Source of the DNA: Cinclus cinclus
Lineage: Eukaryota > Chordata > Aves > Passeriformes > Cinclidae
Assembly: GCF_963662255.1 (NCBI RefSeq)
Contig: NC_085048.1
Coordinates: 101,414,229-101,478,228 of the forward strand
Length of the DNA stretch: 64,000 bases
Reading direction: 5' to 3'
Shown here: positions 13,001 through 24,300 of the stretch, in pieces
Layout: each line of letters starts with the position of its first letter
How positions within the stretch are numbered: position 1 is the first letter of the stretch
The notes under the pieces: model-generated
The model's input: the letters and a program-made list of their open reading frames with translations, nothing else
What the model was told of the DNA's origin: nothing
The model's database searches: none
Program-made: the position numbers and the translations under genes

Positions 13001-13568
13001 TATAGGAAGCTGCAATTTAATGATGTTTACAGCAATCTGAAAGAGGCAGATTTATGTCTGGTGGTGCCATACTGAAGAGCATCTGTGCATACAATTATGC
13101 TCATTACTTATTAAAACTAGTATGAAATTTAAATAAAATGGAGTTGAAGTTGTACTGAAATCTGTTTAGTTGTGGAGGTTAGAAAATTACTGATCAGGTC
13201 TGCTAAGTAGCTAGGGCTTTTTCCAGTTTTACATTTAATCACATTTATTCCCTGTTCAGCCACATTATTTGCTTGTTAAATGCGCAGGAGAATATATTTT
13301 GTAAATTATCTAAACTCTAAATAGCTTATGCACACAGATCCTAGAGAGAATTAGTACCGCCAACAGAAATACATTTTAGATTAACTGCTAGTTAAAATGT
13401 CTAGATGCAGAGGTCAGGCAGATTTTTCACTTATAGAATAGAAACGCCTCCTATAGCAGATCCATGACCTGTTAAGATTCCCTGAACCAGGGTGTATTCA
13501 ATTGAAGGGGAGATTTCCCATCTGTTTTGGGTCTGTATTTGCAAGGATGAGGGGAATTGTTAAAGATT
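7041..13568. other. Unique-looking DNA; one 198-codon open frame
   Basis: No known gene or repeat recognised. The longest open frame of the window is on the minus strand at 7048-7644 (198 codons). It begins next to the CR1 end and has no motif I can name; it is rich in Asn, Ser, Lys, Thr and Tyr, as expected of A+T-rich random sequence. A TATAAAAG at 10413-10420 stands alone without other LTR marks. I do not call a gene here. Confidence 0.55.
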
Positions 13569-13569
13569 T

Positions 13570-13616
13570 TTGGTGGGTGGGTGGGTGGGTTGGTTGGTTG
13601 GTTGGTTTTTTTGGTG
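13570..13616 (+). repeat. (GGGT)n/(GGTT)n compound microsatellite
   Basis: Four or so GGGT units run directly into four GGTT units and then a short T run. The phase is continuous, which suggests the second motif arose by substitution and slippage of the first. Confidence 0.92.
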
Positions 13617-16600
13617 CATTTTACACAACACACAAAACCAATTAGTGTTTTGTGTAATGCTGTGTTTGAAACCAGAACCCTTCTTGGTAATCTTGCTGGG
13701 GTTCCTTCTAATTCTCTTTCTGATTGAGAAAAGCAGCTGTTTGACCTTCAGAAGGAGCTCTGTGGCTCAGCCTGGTGCCACTCCTACTCATGGGAATACT
13801 GCTGAGATGGAATCTCCATTTCCACACTGTGGGCTGTAGCAGCATTAAGCACTTCCCACATGAATTTGCAATGGAAAACAGAAGACAAGTTGGATGAATG
13901 TAGCCCTAGGTCATTAGGAAAAACCAAACAAGCCACCAAAATGCTTCATACAAAAAACCATTCTTTCATCTTGGGACTTCCTGTTTTCTCGCTTGGTTTA
14001 TTGCACTGTAATTCTTTTATTTGTTGTGCATAAGGAACATCTCAGTGGCATCTCTGTGAAATTAATCAACATTTTTTTTTAACTACCAAAGGAGTAACAA
14101 CATGGATGTGCCTATCCAGAACTTGCATTTCATGAAGCAAAATTGCAAGTTCTCAGAATATTCAAGCCTAATTCATTAATTACCATTTTAAACAAGATTT
14201 GTTTGAAATAAAATAAAATAAAAAATTTAAAAAATCTAATTAAGAACCTGACAGATTAATGCTCATAAAACACTTTGGAGATGTAAAATGCTGTTTCCAG
14301 CAGAAGTAATTTAATCTGTTTGGGTGGGGTTTTTTCATTATGGCATGGGTTTGTGTCATTTTGATTCAGAATGAGCTGTTGCAGTTGGAGAGTTCACACT
14401 TGTAGGTACCAAAGATGCTCGGCTCCACCCAGCACCTTGCTGCCCAGCTGGGGATGTGTATCATCAGCACTGCTCTGTCTTGCTGGTTAATTATCTTTGT
14501 GTGCAAAGCTGCAGAGAGAACACAGGAAAGAAAAATGTCTGCACAGCAATAATCAATAAGACCAGCAGTATTTTAGGCCTCTAAAACAATTTAGTTGTTT
14601 TGAAAACTATCACAAGAAAGACTAATGATTTAGGACTTGTCATTTGCTGGTTGTTCCTGACAACCAGAAGAAATTGTGTTAGGAATGGGATTAATTAAAT
14701 ATTCTGTTTATCTGGTCATCTTAGTGAAGGTTTGAAATATTAACTGTAAATTGTACAAGGTTTTAAATCAATGGCCAGCTTTACTGCCCTTCAAGGAGAG
14801 GAAAAACCTGGGAGTCTCCACATACCCTGCCAGATCCAGCTCCATTTTAACTACTAGGAGTTGAAGCAGCACAAGCTTTTGCAATAGTACTGAATTTTTT
14901 GCTCAAAGAGGTCATTGACCTTTATGTAAAAAATTATTCCTTTATTTTATGAAAGTGGGTTAGGCTACTATGCCAGGATTATTCTTTTCATACTTACATG
15001 TAAGATTGGAGAGAAAACGCTATATAATTTTCTGTTAGGTTTCTGCTAAGCCAATTAGTTGGACTACTGGAAAATACTTTAGTTTTAAGTGAACCAACTA
15101 GCACAGTCTCTTTTTTCTAGAGTTCAAATGCATATATATTCTTACTATGATAACTTTTCTTCATTGGCATTTCAAGGTGAGTGAGCCAGGTAAGTGCTGA
15201 CAGGTATTTGTCATCTTGAATGGTAAGACCAAGTTTGCTTTTGGGAATAAAATTCCTAGATTGAAGGAATTATCAATGGGTTAGCAAACATCTTGTGCAG
15301 CAAGTAATATGCTATGGTCAGACCATTTAATATAAAATGCTACACCTAACTTAAAACTCAACATAAAATGTGCGGCCTTTTGAGACTCCAAATAATGTGT
15401 CTGAGGACAGGCTTGGGAACTAAATATAATCTCCTTGTGAATTTGTTGTAAATATAAAGTAAAATTTATTAAGAAGTAATTTTGACTGAGCTGTAGAAAT
15501 ACACAGCAGCTCCTGTGAGGACAAAACCAACAAGGATATGAAATGTAGAAATGTCCAGTGAACTCTTAGCTACTGACTGTGACAGGAAAACTATTGTGGG
15601 CTGCCCATCATCAGAGAGAGAGTGGGGAAAGGCTTCTAAAATCAAAAATATTTTTGAAATTATGTTTTGTTAACCACAGTTTCCTCAGTATGGTGAAGAT
15701 AGAAAAAGTGCCCAAGTGAGCATGGAGCCAGGAAATGCATGCCTGGGTCTGTGTTAGTGCTGAGGCTGCTCACTCACAGCTAAACTATTCCAAAGTCTAT
15801 TCCAAAGAAGAATAGAGACTTTGTAGGAGGTGTAGAAATCATTAATTAATAAGAGAAAGTGTAGCAATCATCTCCATAAAAAAAATAAAAAGAAAAAAGA
15901 TAAGGACAGAGCATAGGTCTTTCATATTAAAAGGTTTTGGTTTAAAAATATAGTAGTCATTAATTTTCTGAGTCTTGTGGGAAGAGCTCAAGAAGCAATT
16001 GGTTCCATTTGAAGCAGAGATGGTTCTCCTCGGATGTCCAAAACCCTTTTTCTAAGTCATAAACTTAAAATAATTTTTAATAGAATTTCCTTTATAGAAA
16101 ATAATTTGTACATACTTATCTATTGATCTAAAACAGCCTTGTAGATATGCAAATATACTTCTGTAGAACTTATAATGGAAATGTATTTCCAAAGAAAGCT
16201 TGAGACTACATAATGTCTTCCAGCTCCAAATTTCTCTGACCCTCTGGTGATATTTTATTTTCTTGCTTTTGCTAAGAGAGTTACTTGAAATATGCATTAG
16301 CAGTTGCATCTCGTGGTAGGTCCTTGAGAAAATGCACTGAAATTCATTTTAAGCTGCAGGCACTACAATCTGCAATCTGTAAGTATGTTGTAATTTTTGT
16401 GCCTTGGAGATTGAAGCAGTACTCAGGGCTGTGCATAGAAATGGAAGAGAAGCCTGAGGCTACAGCCTACTGCTCTCCGGGGCTGGTACATGCTCTCTTG
16501 TGGTGATGGGAAGAAAGCTGCTTATGCAGGCTGTGTTAACTTGTTTAAAGTCTGGGCTTCGTGATCAAAATGTAACACATTTCTGTGTTTTAACGCATGT

Positions 16601-16640
16601 TCATGTACTTGGGGAAAATAGTGGAAGGAGGATTCATGAT
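13617..16640. other. A+T-rich DNA, no gene seen
   Basis: Contains an AAAAT-rich stretch at about 14206-14235 and an A-rich stretch at about 15875-15903. No coding frame or known repeat recognised. Confidence 0.6.
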
Positions 16641-16727
16641 ATAGTGGAAGGTATCCCTCTCCACGGCAGAGCCTTGCGAGCTAAATGGTCTTTAAGGTCC
16701 TTTCCAACCCAAACCATTCTGTGATTT
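16641..16727 (+). mobile_element. CR1 3' terminus, about 87 bp
   Basis: Matches the last part of the CR1 3' end: AGTGGAAGGTATCCCTCTCC, GGTCTTTAAGGTCCTTTCCA, then ACCCAAACCATTCTGTGATT. It is a very short 5'-truncated copy or the remnant of a longer one. Confidence 0.92.
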
Positions 16728-17883
16728 ATTAGGTTTAGTTTACATAAGCAGCTTCTGATGCAGTGCTTCGATACCCTATTCTTTCTTCCAAGTAAGTCTC
16801 ACTTATATAGGAGGTTGCTGAGTTTGGGTTTTTTTATGTCTGATTTTCAGCCCATAAATTTAAATTTGCATTAAAATCAGGTAATATCTACTTCAGCAGG
16901 ACTTCCCAGGATGTGGCTCAATGACTCATGGCTGGAGTTGTGTGTAGTGCCCCACCCCTTGCAAACAGTCAGAAGCAAATCTTCCCTGTATTTGTTTCAG
17001 GGCTAATAATTTCAAACAATGATGCTTTTGTTTCTCCTTTGGAGTTGTACAGGACTAAAAGTTTATAAATAATACTTTTGGATTGTTCTTACCCCTCCAT
17101 TATGTACATTAGAGAGAAGCAATGGAAATTTTTTTTATTACTAAAATAAATGGTCTTTGCTCATCACTAAAAGGCTCCATTTCAACACAGTGTGGGGGGA
17201 AACTGTTGTATTGGGGCTTTCTCTGCAAGTGTACATGGAATCAAAGGCAAGTTGGAAATACGTGGCATGCAGAGGGCTCAGGGATGAAGTGGCCTGTGCT
17301 CATTTAGGCCAAGATTTATTTAGGCCAAGTCTCATTTAGGCTCCTTCTCTGGAAGCCTCAGGTTCCCAGCAAGAATGTTTTCCAGTGTTCTCTTCTGCAG
17401 TGCTGTTCTAGGCACAGGACAGGGTTTCCTTCCAACAAAAAAGATTAGAAACACATTGTATTAGAGAATGCTTAAAATAACAAGCAAGCAGGCAGTAGAA
17501 ACATGAATATTTTTTTTCCAGTTATCTGCCTTTGATATTCTGGGATTTATTCATAGAAAAAGGAAGTTAACATTTCATGAAGCAGCATAACCTATTGAAA
17601 AAACTTCAACATTTAAAATGTTTTACTTCCAAAGCTCTTCAAATTATTATAAGCAAGGTTTCTCAAATGACATGCTGCTGTGCATCAGAACTACCTCTAA
17701 CATGATATCAAATGGAATTATTAAAGTTTTAAAATGAGTGAAAAGAGTAACTGAGTTCAGTGGCAGTACAGGTAGGCCTTGTGGCTTATTCTGGAACTTT
17801 GTGACATTTTGGAAATCTAAATTGCTGTTTGTGTCTTCTGTTTGTTGAATGTGGCTTCAGGAGGGTAATAGTATGCATGGTGA
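16728..17883. other. No gene seen; short ATTTAGGCCAAG repeat
   Basis: Around 17300-17341 the segment ATTTAGGC recurs three times with variable spacing (CATTTAGGCCAAG, ATTTAGGCCAAG, CATTTAGGCT). Otherwise featureless A+T-rich DNA. Confidence 0.55.
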
Positions 17884-17945
17884 TGATGCCTGGAAAGGCT
17901 GACCTGGAACAGAGACTAGACAGGGCAAAAGGAATAAAACAGGTA

Positions 17946-17951
17946 TTTATT
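17946..17951 (-). promoter_or_regulatory. LTR poly(A) signal AATAAA
   Basis: TTTATT on the plus strand, so AATAAA in the LTR's own orientation, about 90 bp downstream of its TATA box. The other copy of this family has AGTAAA at the same place, so only this copy keeps the canonical hexamer. Confidence 0.65.
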
Positions 17952-18039
17952 GAAAGGATACACTTTGGGCAGTGCAAGAGCCCAGCTGAGGCTACACCCA
18001 AATCAAATCTAAGATGGATCCCAGTCATGAGTTTTTACA

Positions 18040-18047
18040 CTTTTATA
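18040..18047 (-). promoter_or_regulatory. LTR TATA box (TATAAAAG)
   Basis: CTTTTATA on the plus strand gives TATAAAAG in LTR orientation. It is conserved in the second copy at 62507-62514, which supports it as the family's promoter element. Confidence 0.7.
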
Positions 18048-18311
18048 AGTTTTGGTTCATCTAGATATTGGGGTCAATTGTCCAACCACAGCCCCAGGCT
18101 ATGAACTCTCATTCCCCTGGCTTGCCCTCTTTCCTTCCCATTGTTTATACTTTTTTAGGTACCAGTTGTCCTTGATTCTCTCGCTAGAAAGGAATTGTTT
18201 TGGCTAAGTACCCTGTGCAGAGACCTTACTAACACCTAATATGAAATTTCAGAGTTACACACCAAGCAGCAGAGATTCTGAAAAATAAAAAAGCTAAAAC
18301 CTAAGGCATCA

Positions 18312-21300
18312 ATTCCCCCCAGTTTCTTCAGTTAGGAAGATAAACACAAGGTGAAAGAAAGAACTTTAATACGCCCCAAAATGGTCGTTTATGGTTGCTG
18401 TCTGTATTTTTCTGCATGTGTGGGAGAGGGAGAATACAAATCTTACTTTCCAAATGAAAAGGAAGATGAAAGGCAGGGATGGAATTTCAGTGATGGAAAG
18501 CAAGAGGGAGGGAGCCTGCTGTGCTGGAAAACAAGGGAAACCTCTGCAGAATGAAAACATTGGGAAGCAATTGAAGCCTTTTTACCAGTGTTAATGCTTG
18601 AGAGTGTCAGTGCTTTGTCTTGATTTTCTCTGATACCTGATCCACGGGCAAGTTCTCTCCTTGGTTTGTTTATCTCACCCCCATCCCCAGACCTTGAGGC
18701 CCTAAAGGTGAAATGTACAATGATAATGCCATGGAGATCCTTGCTTCCTTGTATGGGATTTATTCCTGCAGATTTTGGAAACCCATGAAAGCAGTAGGGC
18801 AGAGTATGGACCAGCCAGGTCCATTTTCAGATCTTGTGTGCTGCTTTGAGATGCTTTGCTGCCCTGGCAGGAATTCCTGAGCCTACCTGGCTTGTAGGAG
18901 AAGTCTGCAGTGTCAGTAATTTTCGAATTTAATTTTTTTTCCTACACACTATTGTAAACTTTATGTTAAAGTTTTAGTGAAAATTTTAGTTGGGAATTGT
19001 TCAGGAGATTTGGTGAAATTTGAGGTGCTCTGGACACTTCACCTCTGAAACTTCAAATTTGAATATAAAATATTCTTTCCAACCAATATGTGATTGAATT
19101 TGAATACAAATATTTAGCTTTGCAAATATATTTAGACTTTAATTAACAGGGAGGGTTTTTTTGGCTTTACTGATGTGGTTCAGTGAAGGCCAGCTTGCTA
19201 CCAGTACAGAAAAAGATACATTTACACATTGCATGTTTGCACATGTGCTTTGCCATCCAGTGTGTGCAATGTCATTGGTCGCGACAAATAGTTCATGGCT
19301 TGTCATTTTGGGAAGGCTCATGTTGAGTATTAAGAAGAGAATTTTGGAAAACTTATTCTAGCTAAAAAAATTAATCAGTCACGTATTTTGATGTTCATTT
19401 GTGTATTTCAGTTTTTCCCAATGCACAGGACAGAAAAAAGCCTCAAAAGCACTCTACTTCTGGAAGTTTTCTTGAAATATTCTGTTTCTAAGCCATGCTA
19501 TTCAGAGTATGAATTCACACAAGGAGCATAATAGGTTTTCTGAAAATTTTTACATTGATTTTAACTTAGCAACATGACTAAATCAGGTAAAGTTCTTCAA
19601 GGAATTTATTGTTATTTGCTTAAAAAAACCAAACCAACTTATTGAATTTCAGCGTGCATTTCAAAATCCAGTAATAAAATAAGTAATATGGCTGAAAAAT
19701 GCACATTAGAATTAGATTTGACAACCTCATTTGCTTTATGTCTACCTTTATCTTATGATGCATTATTCACTGGTATTATACAGACTACTTTATTAAGTCT
19801 TAATCAAATGTGTTTTATCATAAGTGTCAATTCAATATTTTGCAATTGTCTTTCTGTTTTAAAATACTGAGCTTTTTGTAGGGGAATGATAAGTGTATGG
19901 CAGTTTGCTCAGGAAGGGACAGCTTTATATTGGCATTTTGTGAAATTGTCTATAAATTGTAATTCTACATTCTTCTCTAAAATGACTGTGGATTCAGTCT
20001 GCTCTGTTTGCTTATAGGAAATTGCAAAACTGGGAGGAGCAAAGCGGCTGATGCATGTTTATCACATTTGGATGTGTTGGAAAAAGTGTTTACATGTGAA
20101 TGTGAATTAAGCCTTTTTTGATCAGTGCAGGTTGTTTGCTCAGAGTTATGTGGATTTGGCATTTAGGGTGTGTGTCCAGACTGTAATTTGATATGTAAAA
20201 ACAAAGACCAGGTAATTGTGCATGTTACTGTAAACAGCTGTGTAATTGCATAGGTAAGGATAACATGGTTTCATACATTCATGCAGTCTGCTTTTTGGAC
20301 TCGTAGCTATTTGGATTTGCATCAACTGTACTCCAAAAAATATTTTTTTCTGCCTTTAGTTGGCTGGATAATATAAAACACCAATTAGTAGCTGTTTTTA
20401 ATTACAATGTTGGCCCTCTTTCCTTTTTAGTAGCTCAGCCCACTTGTGCTCTAAGAAGAGAGCTGGACGGCTCACCCCACGTAGGGCTGTAAGAAGCCTG
20501 GAGTTTTGCAGGGAGGTAACAGTTAAAGATGATGATGATTTTGAATTTTCAGCATCTCAGCTGAAGACTTGCAGTTTCCTTACAAAATACAAATATGTTA
20601 AATGGTTGGTTAACAGTCTCCTATCTGGGAAGCAACAATTAAGTGGTTTCCTTGTCACTAATCAATTTGTTTTGTTATTCCCATAAATTTACACTTCTCT
20701 GCAGCAACAAAGACTTGTCTAACTACAGAGCATGCTCAGAAGGAAGTGCTATTTTTCATTAAGAGGCACCGAAAGACAGAGCACTTACTCCGACTAATAT
20801 AAAATCTTCTTTTTTCTCTATAAATTCTGCATTAAGCTACACTAATGCTGACAGGAATTAAGCCACATATATGACCTCAGAGGCTGTAAAAAACTCTTTC
20901 ACAAACCGAATAGATGATGTTTACTGCTGATACTTTTCTTTCCCCCTCCAGGCTGACTGTGCTGTGCGGTAGGAATGCACATCATGACAAACAAAGAAGT
21001 ATTAATAGTAGTATTAGGAAGTTTATAAGCTCAGAATCAGTGCAGCACTTTGCACTGTTGCAAGTTCTGGATCTTTTGTCTCAATTTTATGACTCTGAAC
21101 ACATGGCATCTTGAAAAAAGTGAGGAAATCCAATCTTGAAGAAGGATTGGGAAGTGTCCAAGTATTATTTTTTATGTCATTTGTTAATAGAGCCGAAGTT
21201 AAGGTGGAGGATAAGTGACCTGCCAAGGTCCTAATGCAGTTATGACTGAACTGTGAAATGCAATCGCAGCTCTCAGTGCTTCTCTACTGTCTCCATCAGG

Positions 21301-24300
21301 CGGTGCTTTGCTGCTGATGGTCTGTGTGCTTAATGGCCAAAAAAAAAATAAAAAGCTTACATAAAATTTCTGCTGTGCCAATCAAATCCAGTCCTGCTGT
21401 TCTCAAATACTTGACTGCTTAAATGAAGTGATGCCTGGTCTAGAAGCAACCTTTAACTTGTAAAAAAAGGCAATTTAAATATGTGACCAGCCTTTTCTTG
21501 CATGAATGCTATCGGATGCTGTTTTTCCAAATGTGCTTGAGTGAATGAAATTATGCCTGTATAAAGGAAATACAAGAACCTTGCTTTGAGCTATGAATAG
21601 CAGATGGAACAGTGCTGGAGTCAACATACTTGCCTTTTTCAGCCTTACACACAATATTCACTTGGATGGCTTTATAATGTAAATTTAACATGTCTGTAGA
21701 GTTTTTAAGACAATATAAGCTGTAAGAATGGATAGCTGTAGCTCAAGAGCAGTTAGGAAATACTTCTGTGCTGAGATCATTGGAAGTCTGCTGAAGATTA
21801 GTTTCAGAATTTTAAAGCATAGAAGTAGATGCCAGAAAATGCGAATATTTAGTGTGAATTTTATAGTGGTTTTTTGTGTTTGGATTTGTTGGTGTTTTTT
21901 CGTGGTTTTTTGGTGGTTTTTGTTGTTGTTGTTGTTATGTTTTGTTTTTAATTTAAAAATACTTAAATGCATTCTGAAATTTATTCTCATTTAGGTTGTA
22001 ATGCCTACCTCTCCCCTTTTGGGAAAATGACCTGTGGTTCAATAGGAGGCTTTCCTAAATTCCTACTTAAGCTACTTGGGCTTAGTAGGGTTTTTCCTTG
22101 CTTTGCTGGCAGTGCTGTGGTCTGAGTTGCGTGAACATTCTGCAAGTCATCCTTTCTGAAAAGACAATTAAGACAAAATCTTAATTGAATATTGTGGTGC
22201 TGAATTTGCATCCTGGGATATGTTGATATCAATTCTGATTTCCTTAAAGATTTTGTTGTTGTTCTCAAGCTATGCAGGAGCTTCTCAGGCCTTCATAAAA
22301 TGCATATACATTTAGTCAAGATACCTAAACAATCTACTCATAAAACTGCTGTTTTGGGTGTGTATCATGTTCATACTTGATCCTTCTGTGAAAACGGTTT
22401 TCTTTGAAAATACAAAGTCATCAAAGGGAATGGGGAGAGAGATGAACATAACAGCCACAGAGTATATGGAAAAATTGGTATGGCTTTTTTAGTTACTTAT
22501 ATTGCTTTATTTCACCCCTGGCAGTCATTGGATCCCTTTGTATTAAAAAGCTTGACAGATGTGATGGCGTTTTCCTTGCTTTACCTGCTTTGTTTTTATG
22601 GCTTCCAAAAATTCAGTCTCACTGCACTTTATAAGATAGCTCCACAACATGTTTGAAGTCTCTCAATAGAAGAACATACAAGAGCTACCACAACCTTTTG
22701 TCCTCTGGTGTATTTCTACTACCAGCTAATGGACTTTAGCCCACTCCTTGCTTTTAGTATCTTGCCACTGGGATTTACAGAGGATTTGCTTTAGGTTTTT
22801 TCTTGATTTGTAGAAAACAATATCTGCAAATCTAACTATTTTTGGATTCAAAGATGCCTCTGGCATTGCCAAAAGATTTTATTTTCTTTTCTGTATTGAA
22901 GTAAAAAGTATAAGGCTAGGGAAGTGATTGACTGAAAATTTGTTCATGTTTTATATTTCTGATTTGGGTTTAGACAACAGATTTTGATGCTTGAATAAGA
23001 GAAAACAGTTTGTAGTTCCATGTTTATGTATAGATATTAAACCTATTGGATTGTTTTAAAAACAAAACAAAATGTTTTTATTTCAGGTTTCTCTATTCTG
23101 AATTTATTTTAAAGAAGTGAGAATGGTGCTTGCCTTGTCTTGCAGAGAAATTAATTGTTCTCTTTTGAAAAACCTATGCAATTCGCACAGGTAAATATTA
23201 AGCATCATATATATGCCACAGTTTGCTGGAGGGCTGGGAAGAGAGAGAGAGCTTTTCATCCTTCTGTGTAGCTCTGCCACCTCTGAAGTAGGAGTAATTT
23301 CTAGGAATTGCACCCATTCTTTCAGTATTTTCTATATCTTTATCTTCCCTTCCTGACCACCAGCTGTTTTCCCACTCTGCACAATTAGTCTGCAGGAACT
23401 GCTCACACAGCTCTGGGAATTCCAGACAATTCCAGCTGTGGGAATTGTTCCTGGACACCGTATTTCAACTCCCCATACATATGTGTGTTTCTGAACCTTG
23501 TGCCTTCTGTTCTCTGTATTATTAATTAGCAGTATAAACACAGGTATAAAGAACTATAAATATCAGGACTATGACTTTAATAAAACCAACAACCTGTAGA
23601 AGAACCCATTATGCATGTTCTTCCTGGGAAGGTGTATGGCCTTGAAGGGTAAAAAGTCCTGATCTTACTGTCACGTATGTCCTGGACGGGGGATTTATTT
23701 CAGGTCTTCAGAACACGAACCCTTAGATCCTGGAAACACAGTCTTTTATACTTTTATAAACTATGATAGTATTGCTCTTTAAAATGTGTTCTAAGATGTA
23801 TGCAAACGCCTAGGAGTAATTTGCAAGAGGAGTGCATTTTCCCTTTGAGATGTCGTAATTGTTTTGGAGACTTAATTTGTCATGTATTCCCCATGGAGTT
23901 CTTGAAATATTAGTTTGCTTTCTTGAGGTTTCTCTGATGAACAGGGGCTAATTTGGGTATTTGATCCTCCAGCTAGAGCTGCTATTGATATGACTTAATA
24001 GATCAATTCATGTTTCTAATTATGCTGATAATGTCGTATTCAAATCCTTGGTGACAAACGAACAGATATGTACATTGTGGAAGAAAATAAGATGTCTTTT
24101 CCAAAAAAGCATGATGTTTATCTGAAATTTTTTCAGTCATTATACTTTGAAATGTAACATTTATCTTGGCATTGATCTTCATTCTGTACTCTTGAAGGCC
24201 CCTCTCTCATTTATTTCTGTTAGCATACCAGAACAAATGTCTTTCAGATGTGAAAAATCAATCATCTCAAAAATGTCGTCAGTAGTTATTTGGGTGGATT

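Larger units (their letters stand above)
17884..18311 (-). mobile_element. Solo LTR of an endogenous retrovirus, family 1, copy 1
   Basis: 428 bp bounded by TGATGCCT and AGGCATCA, a perfect 8-bp inverted repeat with the TG...CA ends of retroviral LTRs. Read on the minus strand it has a TATAAAAG promoter element and, downstream, AATAAA, giving normal U3-R-U5 order. A close relative lies at 62351-62763 on the same strand. No primer-binding site, polypurine tract or retroviral gene adjoins it, so it is a solo LTR. The flanks (GTGA before, ATTC after) do not match, so no target duplication is visible; see findings. The family name cannot be assigned without a repeat library. Confidence 0.88.

Noticed and set aside
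20957..20973. Micro-exon after a strong acceptor (TTTCCCCCTCCAG)
   Set aside because: The next GT is only 17 bp downstream and no frame or neighbouring exon supports it.
23640..23770. Possible LTR promoter (CTTTTATACTTTTATAAA)
   Set aside because: It faintly recalls the family-1 LTR TATA region, but the flanking sequence does not match and no ends can be found.
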